IMG/VR virus record: IMGVR_UViG_3300008625_001464
Location: 1 to 64,000 of that record
Reading direction: 5' to 3' (one strand)
DNA from: a virus
Length of the DNA stretch: 64,000 bases
Made by a program: the position numbers and the translations under genes. Each line of letters starts with the position of its first letter. The stretch's first letter is position 1. The notes beneath the pieces are model-generated. The model had not been told where the DNA came from, ran no database searches, and saw only the letters and a list, made by a program, of their open reading frames with translations. Below are positions 48,301 to 57,131 of the stretch, one piece after another.

Positions 48301-48796
48301 CGGAACAAATATAGCAGTTGCAATAACAGGATCATTAGCTTTCCAAGATACCTCCAGTAACTCAACACCCCCAATGGTTAAGAGCCTCACTGAGGGTTCT
48401 GATCTGAAATTCGGTAACTACATATCAGGCGGAGGATCAGTTAGTGAAGTATTCAAGCTCACCGGTGGGGCTGGAAACATTATGTTGGCGTCTAATAAAA
48501 AAGTTGCTTTCTCACCATCGGAGACGAATGCATTCTTGGCGCACAAGACGATCTCTTCTCATGGTGGTACGACCAGCGCAGTGGCTACCCGTAACTTCGT
48601 TCCGGATGTCGACAATACTTACACATTGGGAACGGCAGCGTATCGCTGGTCCGATATATATACGGGCGACTTACATCTTAAGAATGATCGCGGGGACTGG
48701 ACAATACTCGAGGAAGCTGATATGTTGGTTGTAGTTAATAACCTAACAGGAAAAAGATACAAAATGAATCTCACACCCCTCGAGGAGAACGAATAA
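42350..48796 (+). CDS. Giant repeat fibre protein, 2148 residues
   Basis: Starts MAKDFRTNQIRTSTIIGSGS. A 'F-x-SGS-gs-(about 8)-G-alFGGDL-x-SG' motif recurs about nine times (e.g. FFVSGSVGSKDGGSKGAALF). Longer 120-160-residue modules are repeated at about 525-650, 685-810 and 1340-1430 (GGSALVLRGGITWD; DDLFVKGRDHLYLHASG), so the gene grew by module duplication. Exact DNA repeats of about 25 bp are visible near 43977 and 44468. The C-terminus (NTYTLGTAAYRWSDIYTG, DLHLKNDRGDWTI, VVNNLTGKRYKM) is the classic fibre end found in T4-like cyanophages. No chaperone/peptidase S74 domain seen. Confidence 0.88.
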   Translation: MAKDFRTNQIRTSTIIGSGSLSTATPSGHQVGLVICSGSGASDFDGGYVDPNILKFVGDDVWMVVSGTADHTSYMAEQKPAGGSVLFLGDVVVSGTLWAERSVIEVDNQVIGDMMVPNALVAGTEPEDLAGGVAAKLLVDPFTTNAGGTGTQDGTVSFNIVTAPGAGVAWRYDGTLKTDVFFHVSGSRDVRNTNNRGLALFDGDVHVSGNFSVDEGGTFTTDIILDNDTTAPPVIKHAKDYGGSGEVVYSEYAIRNVDSGPSWWHLDIVHSGANASPSGIDSGIRLKVNDGATDLADRSAFVVSASGDIAIDPGKEIRFAGRSGGYGPHIEYNVPDSSSPTNYANGQLAFKHYYSSLDTPTSFNFTGGVVTASNGIYLPDADTFGGDYIASARGQTRGIMFAGSSGDDGDGVGPGDAGIYYNEDNLVNEVLGGTYNTLCMVASNTGSNIHIEAGNYLTLRAGTRAEPGDIEISGSNDMWLRALGSLRADVETNILMVPQGYTTFAGDLAAVPTPQGDVKFFVSGAVGGKHGGSRSIALFGGDLVTSGVLYVDGTTGDGGAPVYGGSALVLRGGITWDMSGSTDPDGDSWIWENSDDLFVKGRDHLYLHASGTAGSGTVTVSGSVADVYAAAGSATVSGSNQVILLAGNDVLSTAADDHVFISGETAFFAGDDKSVPVAASDVHFLVSGSLNTRHTSTRGTALFTGDLVTSGVLYADGAITDGGAPGYGGSSLVLRNGIAWDVSGSAGDNGQAWLWEFGDVLYLKGKDGVTLHASGTDGSGTANISGSIVNVYAGAGSATLSSSLDTFIKSGDDIVLSASDKIFMYPEGGKIYAAENTAVGYNQCTIDLTVPAFQLRASDSDYFQIDVGADGSTIFTTVDGDANAANLTMNVDGAVDINAVSNVTLDVSAGPISIGTTAVAQQITIGGDTSTRTEIELNAIAIDVNAGSGGVDIGAGGDITLSGSGDLELIGTTGVTIRGDVSLTDNLTVFGDFIKGHVISASIQDPVLLLNSGSLTSNSGGGIAIASGSNIANVALVFGRDVSNNNSFLAGRLDVQDGDEIDFTGAVPVDLRAAGLRIRNMLFVTSSHGSGGGNFDIDVNNPTDGKLTVYTGDGSLLLSSSGGNAALESSGGTASLSASADTNVVAGQDVKIKSTRAVRVMGNEAGNSHPSLKPDIAFYVSGAIGSQGGATRGTSVFGGDLVISGNTHTENIYAGEYIYHRDDDDTFIRLQGDDVMVNVGGTTFIKMSELAAAQDKVVINGGQSDIDFRVASVNRSGALLVDAAADQVLILSGGGDSSANEANYSDTAFFVSGSVGSKDGGSKGAALFGGDLATSGALYIMGSVSDGAGDASLVLSNGITWNLDSSGVGDAWIYEDSNDLFVKGRDDLYLHASGAAGSLGTMQLSGSVVNIFAGAGDVAVSGSDDISLQAGDYMFTTVAQAALFNGGGRTGFDAVGSDTVFFVSGAIGSKDGTTRGTTVVGGDLVVSGAISLLTDISLGDGVDLALDAGDKFYFNGLSGDQFITGDGTTLTIDGDDTVTVDYDVDTNFQRGGVAQLTMGSSGFVWNEDGLAGTAVDFRVESNTREGAIFIDASEDQVLILSGGGDSSDNEASYTDTAFFVSGSVGSKGGGSKGAALFGGDLVLSGNLHAAEYIYHDGDDDTFLRLQADNIIANVGGLQFLKMKEASQDEFVINEGANDIDFRVQSSNLQGMLLLDAAEDQLLLGTNSTDASGESLGTDTNIFISGSIDSMDSTTKGTAVFGGDLYVSGTANLQAVQLGNLTLTNTNAYLRFYDTDHYVRKNGTNVEFRDSAGGTTYTLTQLAALSVTDNTDVFSITHGVPSYVVTTGSFSFDTDGRPTNYTPGAGGPGADTYFFISGSKGVKDTATRGAAVFGGDTLTSGTIYLGKQSADDAPSTVTANAIALYASASAGVTQLYFRNSVTETKIGSGGSLDDAYDTPAGGGSPSTGAGAVITVDGQPVQFVNTGTNIAVAITGSLAFQDTSSNSTPPMVKSLTEGSDLKFGNYISGGGSVSEVFKLTGGAGNIMLASNKKVAFSPSETNAFLAHKTISSHGGTTSAVATRNFVPDVDNTYTLGTAAYRWSDIYTGDLHLKNDRGDWTILEEADMLVVVNNLTGKRYKMNLTPLEENE

Positions 48797-51700
48797 TGCC
48801 TGTTGTTACTTCTGTTATAAGCGGTTCTAATGATAGTTTAATTCTATCAGGTGGGGTGAACGAGGGAGTTCACCTTACTGGGTCTGTTTTCTTTAAGAAT
48901 GCCGCTAAGTTTGGTGGTGGTTACGGTGACTCTGGGGTAACCATCACATCAGCCGGCGCAGTTTCTGCAGATGGGAATGTAGTAGCCGGCGGAAATATAA
49001 CAATTGGCGGAAATATCTCTGGAGACGGAGACGAAAGCAAAACTATTTTCGCAGAAACGGCTACTTCTTCAAACACGATTACAATCGGTGGTGGTGGTAA
49101 GGTCGTCGCGTCTGGAGACTTGCAGATTACCCACACGGGTTCATTTGGTGCGCTGCAGGTCGGAACAGATTACGATGGTAACAATGTTCCTGATGCTGGA
49201 TATCCGTTCAGAGTGTCAAATGATGCTGATGACGTAGGAATAGTCATTGATGCTGGAAACAACAAGGTCGCTTCGCTTCTTTTTTCTGAGCGAAGTCTAG
49301 AAACCGCGGCACCTGGATGGTTTGTAGACCACAATGCAGACGTTAAAAATAGATCATCATGGCGCACACAGGGCGAAGAGCAAGGCCAGGGTGCGATAGT
49401 AATTCATAATGACCTAAAATCTGTAAGAATCGGTGGGGGTGATATTGCAGGCGATGGGTATGACGCGGAGAGTCTTGTCATCACAAGCTCTGACTATCGT
49501 GATCCGTCAATGATTCGTATTCGTACCAAGCACGGTTCCCGAAGCAAAGAAGCGTATCCTGCAATTTCGTGGATGATGGAAGCAGCCACAAGCACCAACA
49601 CTGGTCATTGGGTTATGGGAATTGATCCCTACTCTGACGGTGATGGTGATAGCGCTGGCGAGTATCTCAAGATAAACGCATCAAGTCCCGGCAGCTCAAC
49701 TGGTATGTCAAATACTACTGCAATGACATTTAGAAAGGGTGGCGATGACGCAGCTGTAGGCGTTGGAGGCTCCACTAACAGCAGATCCTTAATTCCTACG
49801 GGCACGCTCCACGTGGAAAATGCGAAAGCCATCGCGTACTCGATGACCAAAGATCTGACAAGCGCGCAGCTCTTCATTGGAAACTCATATAACTCAACAA
49901 ACGCTGCATCGGCCGGAATATATCTTGACGTGTCATCTGACTCAGATGATACAAAGCACTCTGCTCACTTGATAGCTGTTAGCAACGGCGTTGCAGCAGA
50001 ACATACTGCGTATTTCTCACTTGGCCTGTATGACGGTTCTGGAAACGCAAACTCAACAAGAAGTCGATTTAGGGTGGACGACCAAGGTGGCGCTCTTTTT
50101 ATAAGCGGTACTAACCCATCCGCTGGAGCTGGTTGGCCGAAACCAGAAGTCTCGAATAATGAGGTAAACGTTGAGGTACCGTCTGGGTCGCTGACGCTGT
50201 TATCTAATGTGAATTTTGCCAGCCAGCCAACGCTCAACTTTGTGGCTTGGCCCGCCAACGCATACGCTGCCCGATCAGTCACCTCTGGTCAAGAAATGGG
50301 CAGAATTTCTTGGTGGAGTTCCGATACGGATCTTTCTGAAGGGGAGCGAGTTGGTGCATTTATAGAAGCGGTTGCAGACGCTAACCATACAGCCGTTGCC
50401 AAGTCTCCAATGAAGCTAGATTTCTACACTAGGGGAAATGCCGCGGCAAGCCCAGACGTAAGACTGTCAATCAGCTCGAGCGGCAGGGTGACCATAGCTG
50501 GTGACGCGGATGTTGGTGGCGATCTTACTGTTGAGGGTAACGATATCAAGGACTCCGGTGGGAACGCAGCTGTCACATTTGACGGTTCACAAAATACGAC
50601 GTTGGGTGGCAATTTGACGGGGTCCAATGCTCTCCTGTCAGGTGACCTCAACCTGGGTACGGGTATTGCCTTCCAGCAAGCCAGCTCTAATCTCACTGTT
50701 GAAGTAACAAATAGTATCGTACTAGACTCAGACAGCGGATTTGTCCACATCAAAGATGGCGGTGCTAGCCACTTTAAGTTTGATTGCAACAATACAGCAT
50801 TCACGATCTACGATGACACGTTCGCAGCAGATTATCTTTCATTCCAAGTTGCGGCAGATGGCGCGTCGACGATCTCGACAGGTGATAACGGATCGGGTGA
50901 GTCAGGTCACTTAACGCTGGCCCCGGATGGAGAAATATATCTGGAAACTAAGGGAGCTGTGCACGGTCCTATAGACTTACCCTTATCTATGTCTTCCGAT
51001 AAGAGCATGATCCTTCAAACTGATGCGGATGGTGATGACACGGGTGACGTCAGTACGATGCATTGGGATTTCCTACGCTATACAACACTCGTCGCCCAGA
51101 TGAATGGTTACGGTGATCTTTGGCTCAATGGTGATCTTACTATTGAGGGTAACGATCTTAGGGACTCTGGTGATAACGCTGTCATTACCTTTGATGGTTC
51201 CGGTAACGTTCACAACAACGTTAAGTTCAATAACGGCTTGACAGTCGGAAGTACGAAATATCTTTACGACGATACGGGTGGTGCCCTATATTTCGCCGGA
51301 AGCACACACCTCCAGACAGCTGGTGATTTCACAGTTGGTGGCAATCTTAAGAAGGGCACACTGACAATCACTGCCAATGAAATCGATGCGTCTTCCGGCG
51401 ATCTCACATTAGACGTTGCAGGGGACATCGCGTTGGACGCCGCAGGCGATCAGATAGCGTTTAAAGATAGCGGTGTCACACGTCTGACCGTTGATATGAC
51501 AGAGAGTCTTCCAGTACTAAGTGGTAGCGGTGACTTTTACATTAAGTCAAGCGAGTCTCTTATCTTCCAAATTGACACAGATAACAACGGATCGGAGAAA
51601 TATTCATTCCTGGATGGTGCTGGGACTGAAGTCTTTAGTATCGCTGAAACTGGAACGCTCTTTGTATCCGGGAATGTGATCCAAGATAGCGGTGGAAACA

Positions 51701-54231
51701 ACAACATCTTATTCGATGGTGATGGTCACACTACAATAAATACCACCACCACGTTAACAGCTACTGGCGGGGGACAGTTGACAATCCAGGGTACAGCAAC
51801 CACGAACAACAACGCCACTGCTTCCTCTAACAACACTGCCACTGTTTTAATCGAACCAGCCTCAATAACTGCCGCTGCTCATGTAAGCAGAATTTCATCC
51901 CTTCAGATCGATGAACCAAATATTAGCACAGGCGGTAATTCTATAGCTGAGGCGGCCGCTCTATGGATTGATGCACCCCCAACGGAAGCTGTCGGTAAAT
52001 ATTTGACTTCCAACGCGTCAGGACAACAGATAGATAATTTAGCGGCATATTTTTCTGGGTCTATCAGGTCTAACACTAGCTGGGTCGGAGAAAATGTCCT
52101 TGCAGAGGCGGACAATATCTATAAAAATGACAGCTCCTTGCCCGGTTCATACCTCTCTACCGCCCGTGATACTTCCACTGCGGCCGCGGCCGATGTCCCG
52201 ACAGTAAGAAATCTCTTGGCGACACATGACGGAAAGACCACTGGTAATTATGCCATCAGCATCGGCGGCGCTAGCGGCGATAATTACAATTGGCCGGCCG
52301 ATGTTGTACCGAGGTGGGGATTGAATCCTTCATCTACAACCAATGATGGTACAACTGCAATTGACGTCTGGACAGGATACCTTCCAGGAACTCTAACTAC
52401 TGGCGCCACGACCTCTTGGTCGGCAAGCGCAAATGCTCATAATTTGCATGGCGGCAGTGCCGCATCTTCGCTAGGGGACTCTTCATCTGATACGACACCA
52501 GATCATGATGCCGCTAAACACACATTAGATCCGATCGGCGGAGACGTCGTCGACGCACATATAGAAGTTCATAACGGCTATTCTTCGGGAAACAACGGTA
52601 TTCGTTTCGCCCTTGGTAATTTTATAAACCAAGGTACATATTCTGCTACTCCTAATGCTAATTCTGATAATTTCGTCTTTCATTTTACATGCTGGACTGA
52701 TAATGCCAGTTGGGAGAGCAGTGATGACTTCATTGTATATTTTACTAAATCCGATGGCACCCAGCTAAGTGCTACTAATATTACAGTCCTCGCCCGGAAA
52801 GTTTCGAATTCGGCTACTTGGGAAAATTCTGATGCCACCACCGACACCGGCAGTGCTACAGCAAATGTTGAGTTTCGTCCTCAAGATACTTCCGGGTGTG
52901 TTCTTGCCAGTTCGGCCTTAGGGGAGGGGTTCGCGAATAGGGCTCAAGTAAAAATCACCGTCCAGGCATCGAACATGGGTTCTCTCAGTCATGTGTTTAT
53001 AGCAAACTCCGCGACTGGGAACGTCGAAAAACTTCATATTTCCAATGTGTTTGCTTTTGCTTACGACACAGGAGCTAACCCTCCGTACGAAGACGTCGCA
53101 GCGAAAACTTATCTTGATAATGATACCCCAGGAACTGCTGGGAATATTGCAACCGCTCTAGAATTTAATAATGCAGTTTATACTGGCGCTGAAGGCGCTT
53201 CGTGGACCACCCTAAGGTTTCTGATGTCGACTGGTGGCGCAGCAATTGACCAACCAGATAGTGACGGAGCCATGAGCGCCATGAGCAATAACGAACACGC
53301 CGTCTTTATGGTTTCGTACGACGGCGGTACAAATTACAGCACAGCGGATTGGAAGTGGAGAAAGTATACCGCCACAGGCGCGCCGCCAGCAGTACCTTCC
53401 CACGGCCTTGGCCAAGATTACTGGATCGATCTGGCCAATAACGGTGTTATTGACGGTTCGGAAATGGGCTATGAATGGCAATGGTTTGAAATAGATCTTC
53501 CGCTGGACTCTGAACATGATCTTTCATCGTTTAGAGGTAGGTTTGGCTGCGATGCAACGTCTGAAGACAGGGGGTTTGCTGTACATCAACATTCTATTAA
53601 CCAGTATCACCAACAGGGTGTCAAAACTTATCGTGATGCAAACTCAATTGTTCATGAAACGTTTTCAGGAAAACAGGATATAGAGTGGAAAGCCAGAAGT
53701 TATGCTAACGAAGGGACTACCAACACTTGGCTCAAGTATGATGCTACCGCAGAAACTGTCTCACTTGGAACCATGGCGCCGGCGCTGTCTGGAAGTCATA
53801 ACATTTATGCACCGGCTTATATTTCTGTCACTAGTGGGGAAACGTCATCTACTCTCACAAACGTACAAAATGTTTGGGACGAAGCCAATTATCCCGGGGG
53901 CAACATAACCTATGACCAGCATGTACAACAAGGGATTACATACACTGCCTCTAACGGAAGATTTACCGTCGATGCAGCTGGAGTATACGACGTCACTTTC
54001 GTTGGTATCCTAGAAGCGCAGTCCACAGACTGCAGTCTTCTCCTATATGTCAACACCACTGCAGAAATAACGGCGACAACCCAAGTCCACACATCAGTCG
54101 ATCCAGTGGAGAGAACCCTCACAGGAATATTTCACCTGAATGCTAATGACTACATCCAGATTTATATAGATGACACTTCTGGCGGTACTGTCAATACCGG
54201 GTCGACAATTAGTATTAGAAAAATTGGTTAA
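48796..54231 (+). CDS. Giant repeat fibre protein with C1q-like tip, 1811 residues
   Basis: Overlaps the preceding stop by one base. The N-terminus (PVVTSVISGSNDSLILSGGV) is not shared with the 2148-residue protein, but 'LF/FVSG' phase repeats are. A GDLTVEGNDIKDSGGNAAV-type module occurs at about 575, 779 and (shorter) 961. The last about 140 residues read as a TNF/C1q-like jelly roll (ITYTASNGRFTVDAAGVYDV, FVGILEAQSTDCSLLLYV, GIFHLNANDYIQIYID). It is likely trimeric and receptor-binding. Confidence 0.86.
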   Translation: MPVVTSVISGSNDSLILSGGVNEGVHLTGSVFFKNAAKFGGGYGDSGVTITSAGAVSADGNVVAGGNITIGGNISGDGDESKTIFAETATSSNTITIGGGGKVVASGDLQITHTGSFGALQVGTDYDGNNVPDAGYPFRVSNDADDVGIVIDAGNNKVASLLFSERSLETAAPGWFVDHNADVKNRSSWRTQGEEQGQGAIVIHNDLKSVRIGGGDIAGDGYDAESLVITSSDYRDPSMIRIRTKHGSRSKEAYPAISWMMEAATSTNTGHWVMGIDPYSDGDGDSAGEYLKINASSPGSSTGMSNTTAMTFRKGGDDAAVGVGGSTNSRSLIPTGTLHVENAKAIAYSMTKDLTSAQLFIGNSYNSTNAASAGIYLDVSSDSDDTKHSAHLIAVSNGVAAEHTAYFSLGLYDGSGNANSTRSRFRVDDQGGALFISGTNPSAGAGWPKPEVSNNEVNVEVPSGSLTLLSNVNFASQPTLNFVAWPANAYAARSVTSGQEMGRISWWSSDTDLSEGERVGAFIEAVADANHTAVAKSPMKLDFYTRGNAAASPDVRLSISSSGRVTIAGDADVGGDLTVEGNDIKDSGGNAAVTFDGSQNTTLGGNLTGSNALLSGDLNLGTGIAFQQASSNLTVEVTNSIVLDSDSGFVHIKDGGASHFKFDCNNTAFTIYDDTFAADYLSFQVAADGASTISTGDNGSGESGHLTLAPDGEIYLETKGAVHGPIDLPLSMSSDKSMILQTDADGDDTGDVSTMHWDFLRYTTLVAQMNGYGDLWLNGDLTIEGNDLRDSGDNAVITFDGSGNVHNNVKFNNGLTVGSTKYLYDDTGGALYFAGSTHLQTAGDFTVGGNLKKGTLTITANEIDASSGDLTLDVAGDIALDAAGDQIAFKDSGVTRLTVDMTESLPVLSGSGDFYIKSSESLIFQIDTDNNGSEKYSFLDGAGTEVFSIAETGTLFVSGNVIQDSGGNNNILFDGDGHTTINTTTTLTATGGGQLTIQGTATTNNNATASSNNTATVLIEPASITAAAHVSRISSLQIDEPNISTGGNSIAEAAALWIDAPPTEAVGKYLTSNASGQQIDNLAAYFSGSIRSNTSWVGENVLAEADNIYKNDSSLPGSYLSTARDTSTAAAADVPTVRNLLATHDGKTTGNYAISIGGASGDNYNWPADVVPRWGLNPSSTTNDGTTAIDVWTGYLPGTLTTGATTSWSASANAHNLHGGSAASSLGDSSSDTTPDHDAAKHTLDPIGGDVVDAHIEVHNGYSSGNNGIRFALGNFINQGTYSATPNANSDNFVFHFTCWTDNASWESSDDFIVYFTKSDGTQLSATNITVLARKVSNSATWENSDATTDTGSATANVEFRPQDTSGCVLASSALGEGFANRAQVKITVQASNMGSLSHVFIANSATGNVEKLHISNVFAFAYDTGANPPYEDVAAKTYLDNDTPGTAGNIATALEFNNAVYTGAEGASWTTLRFLMSTGGAAIDQPDSDGAMSAMSNNEHAVFMVSYDGGTNYSTADWKWRKYTATGAPPAVPSHGLGQDYWIDLANNGVIDGSEMGYEWQWFEIDLPLDSEHDLSSFRGRFGCDATSEDRGFAVHQHSINQYHQQGVKTYRDANSIVHETFSGKQDIEWKARSYANEGTTNTWLKYDATAETVSLGTMAPALSGSHNIYAPAYISVTSGETSSTLTNVQNVWDEANYPGGNITYDQHVQQGITYTASNGRFTVDAAGVYDVTFVGILEAQSTDCSLLLYVNTTAEITATTQVHTSVDPVERTLTGIFHLNANDYIQIYIDDTSGGTVNTGSTISIRKIG

Positions 54232-54411
54232 TTGATCAATTAAATTATTAAATTAGAAAAATTTACTAAAGAAAACAGATATACTGGATTACTGAGGAGC
54301 TGAATTCAGAATTAGAATAATAGCTCTGTAAAATTTGTACAGGAAAATAATTCAATTTCTTTTCTTTATACAGTGGCCCGCCAGGGGTTATTATTCTGGT
54401 GAGGTACCTGA

Positions 54412-56334
54412 ATGTTTAGTAGTCCGTTTGAAACCAACACAGTAACAATTGATCAATCTGCTGATGTTGTATTCGTTGCAGACATGTTTGTTGAAGATTA
54501 CGTAGGTGGAGCTGAATTAACCACAGAAGCGTTAGCATCTTCCTCAGGCTTGAATGTACAGAAATTACATGCAGCACATGTCACAATGGAACTGTTGGCC
54601 GCTGGAGTGGAAAAATATTGGATATTTGGAAATTTCAGTTCGCTTAATCCAGAACTAATTCCTAGTATAGTGGGGAATATGAAATATTCTATTCTAGAAT
54701 ATGACTATAAGTTCTGTGCATATCGTTCAATAGAAAAACACAAGTTTGAAACAGGAAATGAATGTAACTGTCATGATCAAATTCATGGTAAAATTATATC
54801 ATCTTTCTTCCACGGTGCCCAGTCTATCTGGTGGATGAGCGAAGAACAAGAACAAAGATATTTAGAGAGATTTCCTTTCTTGTCAGAAAATACAAGGGTT
54901 GTTCTTAGCAGCGTATTTGATGAAAGTTTCTTTGCTGCTATCAAGGTATTGACTGAGCAAAATAAAGACACAGAAAAGAAAGGATGGATTGTCCTCGGTT
55001 CTGATTCTTGGATTAAGGGTGCCGGCGCTGCAGAAGCCTATTGTCAGGAAAACAATTTAGAGTATGAGGTTGTTTGGAATATTCCGTATCAAGATATTCT
55101 TCAGAAGCTAGCTGTTGCACAAGGATTCGTTTACCTTCCAGAGGGTGGTGATACATGTCCGCGAATGGTAATTGAGGCAAAGCTTTTGGGATGTGAGCTA
55201 GTATTGAATGACCACGTTCAACATAAGGACGAAGAATGGTTTACTTCTTCTTCGATTATAGACACATTGTCGTATTTGTACGCAGCTCGTAATCGATTCT
55301 GGAGCACGATTAAAAATACAATGAACTATGTTCCAACGCTTAGTGGATATGTGACTGTTAGAAATGCAAATGATATGGGATATCCATGGAAGGCTTGTAT
55401 AGAGTCAATGCTCGGATTTTGTAATGAGGTTGTTGTTGTAGACGGTGGTTCAACCGACAACACTTGGGAGGAGCTGGAAGCGTATTCAAGAGATGAATCG
55501 CGATTAGTCGTTAAGCGTTTCGCAATTGATCCGACACACCCAAGCTTTGCATATGAATCTGATGGTAAATTAAAGGCTCGCGCAAGAGAGCTATGCACTA
55601 GCGACTATTGTTGGCAAATGGACGCTGATGAAATTGTGCATGAAACAGACTATGCAAAAATTCATCAAATCTTAATGTCATTTCCGAAGCTTATCGATGT
55701 TATTGCGTTACCTATTATTGAGTATTGGGGGTCGATTGAGAAAGTTAGGGTTGATGTGAATCCTTGGAAATGGCGTTTGAGCAGGAACCTGCCACACATC
55801 ACACAAGGTATACCAGCAGATTTGCGTCGGTTTGATGATGATGGTAATGAGTACGCTGCATTTGGCACTGACACGTGCGATTACATCCATGCCGAATCAC
55901 GGGAGAGACTACAGTTTTGGTCATTTTACTCTCAGGATGTACATGAAATGAGGGCTGCGTCGCTGTCAGGGAACGCAGATGCTTTAGAAGCATACGAAGA
56001 GTGGTTTAACGCCGTTGTCGATCATCTCCCCGGCGTACACCATTATTCATGGTTTGACATTGGTAATAAGATAAAGCAATATAAGAAGCACTGGGGGGCG
56101 TTTTGGAAAAGCCAATATCGTCATGATGCTGAGGACACCGCCGAGAACAACGTCATGTTTGATAAGCCGTGGGAGGAAGTGACGGATAACGATATTGATA
56201 ATTTGGCAGTTCGATTGGCTGATCAACTTGGTGGGTGGATATTTCACAGAAAGATTGATTTTTCTGAACCGACACCACACATAACGATTAATAGAGAACA
56301 TCCCGTTGCATTTCTTAAGAAGCACTCAGGTTAG
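54412..56334 (+). CDS. Two-domain glycosyltransferase (GT4-like + GT2)
   Basis: 640 residues. N-terminal half: ADVVFVADMFVEDYVGGAEL, GWIVLGSDSWIKGA and YLPEGGDTCPRMVIEAKLLG are GT-B (GT4) signatures, the last being the nucleotide-sugar E-x7-E region. C-terminal half: VVVVDGGSTDNTWEELE and WQMDADEIVHE (DxD motif) form a GT-A (GT2) domain. Two enzymes are fused, so two consecutive sugar additions may be made by one protein. GGTGAGG precedes the ATG. First gene of the glycan locus after a 180-bp gap with no strong signal. Confidence 0.85.
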   Translation: MFSSPFETNTVTIDQSADVVFVADMFVEDYVGGAELTTEALASSSGLNVQKLHAAHVTMELLAAGVEKYWIFGNFSSLNPELIPSIVGNMKYSILEYDYKFCAYRSIEKHKFETGNECNCHDQIHGKIISSFFHGAQSIWWMSEEQEQRYLERFPFLSENTRVVLSSVFDESFFAAIKVLTEQNKDTEKKGWIVLGSDSWIKGAGAAEAYCQENNLEYEVVWNIPYQDILQKLAVAQGFVYLPEGGDTCPRMVIEAKLLGCELVLNDHVQHKDEEWFTSSSIIDTLSYLYAARNRFWSTIKNTMNYVPTLSGYVTVRNANDMGYPWKACIESMLGFCNEVVVVDGGSTDNTWEELEAYSRDESRLVVKRFAIDPTHPSFAYESDGKLKARARELCTSDYCWQMDADEIVHETDYAKIHQILMSFPKLIDVIALPIIEYWGSIEKVRVDVNPWKWRLSRNLPHITQGIPADLRRFDDDGNEYAAFGTDTCDYIHAESRERLQFWSFYSQDVHEMRAASLSGNADALEAYEEWFNAVVDHLPGVHHYSWFDIGNKIKQYKKHWGAFWKSQYRHDAEDTAENNVMFDKPWEEVTDNDIDNLAVRLADQLGGWIFHRKIDFSEPTPHITINREHPVAFLKKHSG

Positions 56335-56348
56335 CCAGGAAGGATTCA

Positions 56349-57131
56349 ATGGCTAAGGTCAGTATTGTACTAGCAGTTCACAATGGCGGAAAAACGATCG
56401 GTCGAGCACTTAAGTCCGTTGCTGAGCAGACGTATCGGGATTTTGAAACAATTTTAGTGGACAACAATTGTACTGATAATACACTTGAGATAGCAAAAGA
56501 ATATTCTGAGACTGCGAACATACGAGTTGTTAAGTGCAAGACTCCTGGCCATCCAGCAGCTTTAAACACTGGGATATACAACAGCGATTCTCCTTATATC
56601 GCTCGACAAGACGATGATGACTATTGGTATCCAAGTAAGCTAGAGAAGCAGGTCGCATTTTTAGATTCAAATCCAGAAGTAGGTGTTCTGGGAACTCGAA
56701 TACGATTAGTGAATGCGGCCGGCGAAGAAGAAGAGCTTGGATCAATGGGGCGCCCAGTTGTGTACCCGCCTGATGATCACAATATCAAGTATTTTTTGAT
56801 CCAAGGGCAGAACGCTTTTTGTCATTCTTCTGTTGTCATGAGACGAGAGGTGCCGCTAATAGCTGGTGGTTATAGTGAGCATTTTCCACTAGCGCAAGAT
56901 ATGCATTTATGGTTAAAGGCTATACCATATTTCGCCTTTGCAAATTTACCAGAAGTATTAGTTGATTACACTCAGGCACCGACCGACTGGGACAATCAAA
57001 AATATGATCCGAGAGTTGTCAGAGTTTTGTCGACGATGTATTACCAACTATACAAACTTCAGGGTGTAATTTCTGGTGATAGGCAGGAAGTGATTTACGA
57101 TTGGGAGATTGAAAGGAAATATGAGCGATAG
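56349..57131 (+). CDS. GT2 family glycosyltransferase
   Basis: 260 residues, CAGGAAGG before the ATG. KVSIVLAVHNGGKTIGRALK and ETILVDNNCTDNT at the N-terminus, ARQDDDDYWYPSKLEKQ with the metal-binding DxD, and LPLAQDMHLWLKAIPY (acceptor/ED motif) give a complete small GT2 fold. The stop lies inside the next gene (11-bp overlap). Confidence 0.92.
   Translation: MAKVSIVLAVHNGGKTIGRALKSVAEQTYRDFETILVDNNCTDNTLEIAKEYSETANIRVVKCKTPGHPAALNTGIYNSDSPYIARQDDDDYWYPSKLEKQVAFLDSNPEVGVLGTRIRLVNAAGEEEELGSMGRPVVYPPDDHNIKYFLIQGQNAFCHSSVVMRREVPLIAGGYSEHFPLAQDMHLWLKAIPYFAFANLPEVLVDYTQAPTDWDNQKYDPRVVRVLSTMYYQLYKLQGVISGDRQEVIYDWEIERKYER

Noticed and set aside
54228-54243. Palindrome TTAATTGATCAATTAA at the end of the 1811-residue gene as terminator
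   Set aside because: AT-only stem without GC pairs and no T-run; too weak for intrinsic termination.
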